NCBI GenBank assembly: GCA_900770535.1
Contig: CAAHDV010000199.1
Span: 1 to 8,342, forward strand
DNA length: 8,342 nucleotides
From: Lachnospiraceae bacterium
Lineage (GTDB): Bacteria; Bacillota; Clostridia; Lachnospirales; Lachnospiraceae
Reading direction: 5' to 3'
Of the stretch, positions 4,002 through 8,342 are shown in pieces (positions within the stretch are counted from its first letter, which is position 1; the number at the start of each line of letters is the position of its first letter). The notes beneath the pieces were generated by a model that did no database searches, had not been told where the DNA came from, and was given only the letters and a program-made list of their open reading frames with translations. A program made the translations under genes and the position numbers.

Positions 4002-5834
4002 ATGAGTCGTTTGGAGATCACCAGTCCCAACCAGGCGCAGCTTATGATCGAAGAGCTGTACAAAGACCTGGAGCGGAGAATCGAATCCAGCCCGCCAGGC
4101 CTCTGCCCGGTTGACATGACCCGTGCTTTTGTAGAGATGTGCCACACCCACACCTGCGGCAAGTGCGTGCCATGCCGCGTCGGCCTGTGGCAGTTAAAGA
4201 ACCTGCTCACCGATGTCATGAACGGCGAAGCTTCCATGGAGACTTTAAAGCTCATGGAGGAGCTTTCCCAGAGCATTATGAATGGCGCGGACTGTGCCAT
4301 CGGTTACGAGGCTGCCTTTGCGGTATACCGCAGCTTAAGGGAATGCCGCGAGGACTATGAGGAGCACGTTCATCAGGGACGCTGCACCTGCAACTACAGC
4401 CAGCCGGTTCCGTGTGTCTCCCTGTGTCCGGCCCATGTGGATATTCCGGGTTACGTTGCCCTGGTGCGGGAAGGCCGCTATGCAGACGCCATCCGCCTGA
4501 TCCGCAAGGACAACCCGTTCCCGACCACCTGCGGTTTTATCTGCGAGCATCCGTGTGAGGCCCGCTGCCGCAGAAACATCATCGACGATGCCGTGAACAT
4601 CCGCGGCTTAAAGCGTTTCGCTGCTGACTATGCGGGCAAGGTTCCGCCGCCAGCCTGCTCCGCTTCTACTGGCAAGAAGATTGCCATCATCGGCGGCGGC
4701 CCTGGTGGTTTAAGCGCAGCTTATTATCTGCAGCTTATGGGACACCAGACCACCGTATTTGAGATGCTTCCGAAGCTGGGCGGCATGCTTCGCTACGGCA
4801 TCCCGAACTACCGTCTGCCGAAAGAACGCCTGGATGATGACATCAACGCCATCCTGGAAACCGGCGTGAAGGTTGAGTATGGCAAGCGCATCGGCACCGA
4901 CATCACCATTCAGGAGCTCCGCAAGGAGTACGATGCCGTGCTCATCACCATCGGCGCAAGCACCGATAAGAAGCTGGGCATTGAGGGCGAGTCCGCTGAG
5001 GGCGTGATCTCCGCTGTCCGCTTCCTGCGTGACGTAGGAAAGAACTTAAACCCGGATCTGACCGGACAGGAGGTTGCTGTCATTGGCGGCGGCAACGTTT
5101 CCATGGATGCAGTCCGCACTGCGAAACGTCTCGGCGCTAAGAAGGTTTCCATCCTCTACCGCCGCCGGGTAGCCGACATGACTGCGCTTCCGGGTGAGAT
5201 TGAGGGTGCCGTTGCCGAGGGCATTGAAGTAAAAACCCTCATGGCTCCGGCTAAAATTGATGTAGATGAGAATAATCATGTGCGCGGTGTCTATGTCACC
5301 CCGCAGATGATCAGCAAGATCAAGGGCGGCAGGGCCAGCGTGCGTGCCACCGGGGAGCCGGATATCTTCATTCCGTGCCAGACCCTGATCGTGGCCATTG
5401 GACAGGATATTGAGTTCCAGCACTTTGAGGAGGCCGGCCTTCCGGTCAACCGCGGCAAGATCCAGACTGAGCGCTACGGCGGTTTCGACAACATGCCTGG
5501 CGTATTCGCCGGCGGTGACTGCGCTTCCGGCCCGGCATCCGTCATCAAGGCCATTGCCGCTGCCAAAGTCGTTGCGGCAAATATTGACGAATACCTTGGC
5601 TTCCGCCACACCATCAGCTGTGATGTGGTACTCCCGGAGCCTGACCTGCGCGACCGTATCCCGTGCGGCCGTGTCAATATGACTGAGCGCGAAGCCTGCG
5701 AGCGCGTCTGCGACTTCGAAGGCGTGGAAAACTGCATGACCGAAGCAGAAGCCAGACAGGAAGCAAGCCGCTGCCTCGGCTGCGACCACTTCGGCTACGG
5801 AATCTTCAAAGGAGGTCGTGAGAACAGATGGTAA
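4002..5834 (+). CDS. NuoF-type 4Fe-4S domain fused to a GltD/NfnB-like FAD/NAD(P) oxidoreductase; hydrogenase partner
   Basis: This 610-residue cytoplasmic flavoprotein probably exchanges electrons between NAD(P)H and the hydrogenase encoded next. Domain 1 (about 40-120) is the C-terminal iron-sulfur domain of NuoF: CGKCVPCR gives Cys52, Cys55 and Cys58, and Cys98 follows exactly 39 residues later, as in the NuoF N3 cluster. The FMN/NADH-binding part of NuoF is absent. Domain 2 (about 125-210) is the GltD/dihydropyrimidine dehydrogenase-type double cluster domain: Cys128, 130, 138, 142 and Cys177, 181, 185, 189. Domain 3 has the FAD motif GGGPGG (231-236), the NAD(P) motif GGGNVSMD (362-369) followed by Arg387-389 (which suggests NADPH), and the second FAD motif VFAGGDCASG (501-510). 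A Cys-rich tail holds Cys555, 566, 570, 578, 591 and 594. The ATG follows AGAGAGG, and the stop overlaps hydA by 7 bases. The domains are sure; cofactor preference and bifurcation are inferred. Confidence 0.88.
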   Translation: MSRLEITSPNQAQLMIEELYKDLERRIESSPPGLCPVDMTRAFVEMCHTHTCGKCVPCRVGLWQLKNLLTDVMNGEASMETLKLMEELSQSIMNGADCAIGYEAAFAVYRSLRECREDYEEHVHQGRCTCNYSQPVPCVSLCPAHVDIPGYVALVREGRYADAIRLIRKDNPFPTTCGFICEHPCEARCRRNIIDDAVNIRGLKRFAADYAGKVPPPACSASTGKKIAIIGGGPGGLSAAYYLQLMGHQTTVFEMLPKLGGMLRYGIPNYRLPKERLDDDINAILETGVKVEYGKRIGTDITIQELRKEYDAVLITIGASTDKKLGIEGESAEGVISAVRFLRDVGKNLNPDLTGQEVAVIGGGNVSMDAVRTAKRLGAKKVSILYRRRVADMTALPGEIEGAVAEGIEVKTLMAPAKIDVDENNHVRGVYVTPQMISKIKGGRASVRATGEPDIFIPCQTLIVAIGQDIEFQHFEEAGLPVNRGKIQTERYGGFDNMPGVFAGGDCASGPASVIKAIAAAKVVAANIDEYLGFRHTISCDVVLPEPDLRDRIPCGRVNMTEREACERVCDFEGVENCMTEAEARQEASRCLGCDHFGYGIFKGGRENRW

Positions 5835-7570
5835 ATTTAAAGATCGATCATAACGAAATCTCAGTTCCGGAGGGAACCACCATTATGGAAGCGGCAGCCC
5901 TTGCGGGAATTGACATTCCGAAGCTCTGCTACTTAAAAGATATCAACGAGATCGCGGCCTGCCGTGTCTGTCTCGTAGAAGTAGTCGGCAAAGAGAAGCT
6001 TGTAACCGCCTGCAACAACAAGGTGCAGGAAGGTCTTGAGATCCTGACTAACAGTCCAAAGGTCCGCGTAGCAAGAAAACAGAATGTGCAGCTGATCCTT
6101 TCCCAGCACGATTTTAAGTGCGCCACCTGTGTCCGCAGCGGCAACTGTACCCTGCAGACCCTTTCCAATGATTTAAACATCATTGACCTACCCTTCAAGG
6201 AACGTGTAGAGCATGCCCCGTGGGATAAGAACTTCCCGCTGATCCGTGATACAGAAAAATGTATCAAGTGTATGCGCTGCATCCAGGTCTGCGATAAAGT
6301 TCAGGGGCTTGGCATCTGGGATGTGACCAGTACCGGTTCCAGAACCACCGTCAATGTCAAAGGCAACCGCAAGATTACCGATGCAGACTGTGCCCTCTGC
6401 GGCCAGTGCATCACCCACTGCCCGGTAGGCGCCCTTCGCGAGCGCGATGATACCGAGAAGGTCTGGGAAGCTATCGCGGATGAAAAGAAAACCGTTGTGG
6501 TTCAGATTGCTCCGGCCGTACGTGCCGCATGGGGCGAGGCCATGGGCATGAAGCGTGAGGACGCTACCGTTGGCAAGATCCTTGACGCATGGAAGCGCAT
6601 GGGGGCTGACTACGTATTTGACACCTCCTTCTCCGCAGACTTAACCATTATGGAGGAGGCAACCGAATTTCTGGAGCGCTTCCAGAACGGCTCCTTAAAC
6701 AACTGGCCGATGTTCACCTCCTGCTGCCCGGGCTGGCTGCGTTTTGTAAAGACCCAGTTCCCGGAAATGGTGCCGCAGCTTTCTACCGCGAAATCTCCTC
6801 AGCAGATGTTTGGCGCCGTCATGAAGACCTACTTCGCCCAGTCCATCGGCGTGGACCCGGAAAACATTGTGACCGTATCCGTTATGCCCTGCGTTGCAAA
6901 AAAAGCAGAGGCAAACATGGATTTCTACTATAAAGAATACGCAGGCAAGGACGTGGACATCGTACTGACCACACGAGAGTTCACCCGCATGCTGCGTGAA
7001 ACCCACATCCGGCCGGAAGTGCTGACGGACCGCAAACCGGACAGCCTTATGCAGGAGTGGACCGGCGCCGGCGTCATCTTTGGTGCTACCGGCGGCGTCA
7101 TGGAAGCAGCACTCCGTACCGCTTATCATGCCCTGTCCGGCAAAAATCCGGACCCGGATTTCTTTAACGACATCCGCACTGTCAATGAGGAATATGCGCT
7201 CACAGAAGCAAACCTCGACTTTAACGGAACCACGGTCCGCACCGCCATTGTCAGTGGCCTCGGCAACACCAGAAAACTCCTCGAGGCGATCCGGCGCGGC
7301 GATGTATCCTATGACTTCGTAGAAGTCATGGCCTGCCCCGGCGGCTGTGTCGGCGGCGGCGGACAGCCGATCTGTGACGGCAAAGAACTTGCCGGAGTGC
7401 GCGGTGAAAACCTGCACTTTTTAGATCGGAACAGTAAGATCCGCTTCTCTCATGAGAATCAGGACGTGGCAAAGCTGTACCAGGATTTCCTTGAACATCC
7501 TCTTTCCCACAAGTCCCACATGATCTTACATACGGACCATAACGCATGGTCCATGCACGAAGAGCAGTAA
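5828..7570 (+). CDS. hydA: [FeFe]-hydrogenase catalytic subunit, M3 (CpI-like) architecture
   Basis: The enzyme interconverts 2H+ + 2e- and H2 in the cytoplasm. Its 580 residues show the full CpI-type chain. A [2Fe-2S] domain has Cys34, 45, 48 and 62. A His-ligated 4Fe-4S cluster has His94, Cys98, 101 and 107. Two 4Fe-4S clusters follow (Cys145, 148, 151, 155 and Cys188, 191, 194, 198). All H-cluster motifs are intact: TSCCPGW (297-303, with Cys299 as the proton-relay and Cys300 as a ligand), MPCVAKKAE (353-361) and EVMACPGGCVGGGGQP (499-514, ligands Cys503 and Cys507). It should therefore be active once matured; the HydE, HydF and HydG maturases are not in the window. The ATG lies inside ATGGTAA, whose TAA ends the flavoprotein gene, and AAAGGAGGT sits at 5808-5816. 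Coupled translation suggests a stable 1:1 complex. The layout resembles group A2 ('glutamate synthase-linked') enzymes. Function is sure; the electron partner is inferred. Confidence 0.97.
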   Translation: MVNLKIDHNEISVPEGTTIMEAAALAGIDIPKLCYLKDINEIAACRVCLVEVVGKEKLVTACNNKVQEGLEILTNSPKVRVARKQNVQLILSQHDFKCATCVRSGNCTLQTLSNDLNIIDLPFKERVEHAPWDKNFPLIRDTEKCIKCMRCIQVCDKVQGLGIWDVTSTGSRTTVNVKGNRKITDADCALCGQCITHCPVGALRERDDTEKVWEAIADEKKTVVVQIAPAVRAAWGEAMGMKREDATVGKILDAWKRMGADYVFDTSFSADLTIMEEATEFLERFQNGSLNNWPMFTSCCPGWLRFVKTQFPEMVPQLSTAKSPQQMFGAVMKTYFAQSIGVDPENIVTVSVMPCVAKKAEANMDFYYKEYAGKDVDIVLTTREFTRMLRETHIRPEVLTDRKPDSLMQEWTGAGVIFGATGGVMEAALRTAYHALSGKNPDPDFFNDIRTVNEEYALTEANLDFNGTTVRTAIVSGLGNTRKLLEAIRRGDVSYDFVEVMACPGGCVGGGGQPICDGKELAGVRGENLHFLDRNSKIRFSHENQDVAKLYQDFLEHPLSHKSHMILHTDHNAWSMHEEQ

Positions 7571-7617
7571 TTCGTGCAAAGGTTACTCATTTCCTTATTA
7601 TCCTTCTATTTTGCCAA

Positions 7618-7656
7618 AAGAAACGCCGCCCCGGTTCTGCCAGGACGGCGTTTCTT
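7618..7656. terminator. Bidirectional terminator between hydA and phosphoketolase
   Basis: AAGAAACGCCG (7618-7628) and CGGCGTTTCTT (7646-7656) pair perfectly over 11 bp around a 17-base, partly pairable loop. The genes on both sides converge on it. The 3' arm is U-rich in both directions (TTTCTTCT rightward, TTTCTTTTGG leftward). It lies about 48 bases after the hydA stop and 37 bases after the phosphoketolase stop, so it most likely ends both transcripts. Confidence 0.82.
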
Positions 7657-7692
7657 CTATATATAATACTTCTATCTGATTATAATTCTCAC

Positions 7693-8342
7693 TTATTTTT
7701 CTTCCGGCACATGCCACTCCCAGTTGCGGATCTCTTCCAGATCCTGGCCATACTCGGCAATGTACTGTTTGTGCTCTACCAGTTTATCGTTCATCTTCTG
7801 AATCAGGAAGGATCCTCTGTTTCCTAACTGCGGCAGATGCATCACGGCATCTTTTACCAGGCTGAAGCGGTCAAGCTGGTTCTGGACACGCATATCGAAC
7901 GGTGTGGTGATGGTGCCTTCCTCCTGATAACCGTGAACAGACATGTTATGGTTGTTGCGCTCATAAGTCAGCTCATGGATCAGGGTCGGGTAACCATGGA
8001 ATGCGAAGATGATCGGCTTATCCTTGGTGAACAGAGCATAGTAATCAGCGTCAGACAGGCCATGAGGATGCTTGGTGTTGGGTTCAAGCTTCATTAGGTC
8101 AACAACGTTGACAACGCGGATCTTCAGTTCGGGCATTGCGTCGCGCAGGATGGTGACAGCAGCCAGAGTTTCCAGGGTCGGGGTATCACCGCAGCAGGCC
8201 ATGACGACATCCGGCTCTTCGCCTGCATCGCTGGAAGCCCAATCCCAGATGCCAACGCCCTGGGTGCAGTGCTTAACAGCCTGCTCCATGGTCAGCCACT
8301 GGGGACGCGGATGCTTGGAGGTGACCAGTACGTTGACATAGT
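7693..8342 (-). CDS. Phosphoketolase (xylulose-5-P/fructose-6-P), C-terminal part
   Basis: This thiamine-diphosphate enzyme splits xylulose 5-phosphate or fructose 6-phosphate with phosphate, giving acetyl-phosphate and a shorter sugar phosphate. About 215 codons are present out of a usual 790-800; the reading frame stays open to the right edge, so the gene is cut by the window and not broken. An ATG at 8289 is internal, because the frame continues upstream with the family-typical SKHPRPQWLTMEQA. Other recognisable stretches are TQGVGIWDWASSDAG, LAAVTILRDAMP, FHGYPTLIHELTYER and GTITTPFDMRVQNQLDRF, all from the C-terminal domain. The thiamine-diphosphate site lies in the missing part, and substrate preference cannot be read from this end. 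It converges on hydA and shares its terminator. Confidence 0.95.
   Translation of the reverse strand, partial: YVNVLVTSKHPRPQWLTMEQAVKHCTQGVGIWDWASSDAGEEPDVVMACCGDTPTLETLAAVTILRDAMPELKIRVVNVVDLMKLEPNTKHPHGLSDADYYALFTKDKPIIFAFHGYPTLIHELTYERNNHNMSVHGYQEEGTITTPFDMRVQNQLDRFSLVKDAVMHLPQLGNRGSFLIQKMNDKLVEHKQYIAEYGQDLEEIRNWEWHVPEEK

Noticed and set aside
5046..5789. Long open frame of 247 codons on the minus strand
   Set aside because: It lies wholly opposite the flavoprotein gene, whose domains are unmistakable. Its translation shows no recognisable motif and comes from third-position base bias.
6695..7417. Open frame of 240 codons on the minus strand
   Set aside because: It is antisense to the H-cluster region of hydA, with no family motif in its translation.
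1..8342. CRISPR array, insertion sequence, prophage or transfer signs
   Set aside because: No repeat-spacer pattern, transposase, integrase, tRNA or target-site duplication was seen. All genes are intact central-metabolism genes except at the two cut ends.
8289..8342. ATG at 8289 as the start of a short gene of 198 residues
   Set aside because: The frame stays open to the window edge and the extra residues match phosphoketolase, so this is an internal methionine.

Overview
The window looks like chromosomal DNA from an anaerobic, fermentative Bacillota of the class Clostridia, most likely a Lachnospiraceae-type gut bacterium. This rests on the gene content ([FeFe]-hydrogenase, phosphoketolase, short malic enzyme, F-type ATP synthase with AtpZ/AtpI accessory genes), strong AGGAGG-type ribosome binding sites and AT-rich intergenic DNA between moderately GC-rich genes. 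The genus is an inference. The first 20 bases are not biological: they match the 3' end of the Illumina TruSeq read-1 adapter, so the left edge is an untrimmed contig end.

Layout, left to right. (1) Bases 21-1768 hold the start of a leftward ATP synthase operon, in transcription order atpZ-like, atpI, atpB, atpE. A good sigma-70 promoter lies at 1740-1768, and atpE is cut off after 23 codons. A perfect CUUG-capped hairpin sits between atpB and atpE. (2) Bases 1904-3256 are a leftward single-gene unit for a 395-residue malic enzyme, with its own promoter and intrinsic terminator. (3) Bases 3257-3363 are a divergent control region with two inverted repeats, followed by a rightward 109-residue cupin gene (3364-3693). 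(4) Bases 3694-4001 hold no gene. They contain two hairpins (the second a clear terminator), an A/T-rich dyad, a promoter, a dyad over its -10 box and a leader hairpin. (5) Bases 4002-7570 are a rightward two-gene operon. The first gene encodes a NuoF-type 4Fe-4S domain fused to a GltD/NfnB-like FAD- and NAD(P)-binding flavoprotein. The second, overlapping it by 7 bases, encodes a complete M3-type [FeFe]-hydrogenase. (6) A hairpin at 7618-7656 separates this operon from a convergent, leftward phosphoketolase gene, of which only the C-terminal 215 or so codons are present.

How the genes fit together. Phosphoketolase makes acetyl-phosphate from sugar phosphates. Malic enzyme links malate to pyruvate and NAD(P)H. 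The flavoprotein-hydrogenase pair probably couples the NAD(P)H pool to H2. The F-type ATP synthase interconverts ATP and the ion gradient. The most interesting item is the hydrogenase operon. Its layout resembles the [FeFe]-hydrogenase class called 'glutamate synthase-linked' (group A2), yet no glutamate synthase large subunit is present here. The partner keeps only the iron-sulfur domain of NuoF, without its FMN/NADH domain. The real electron partner is therefore an open question.
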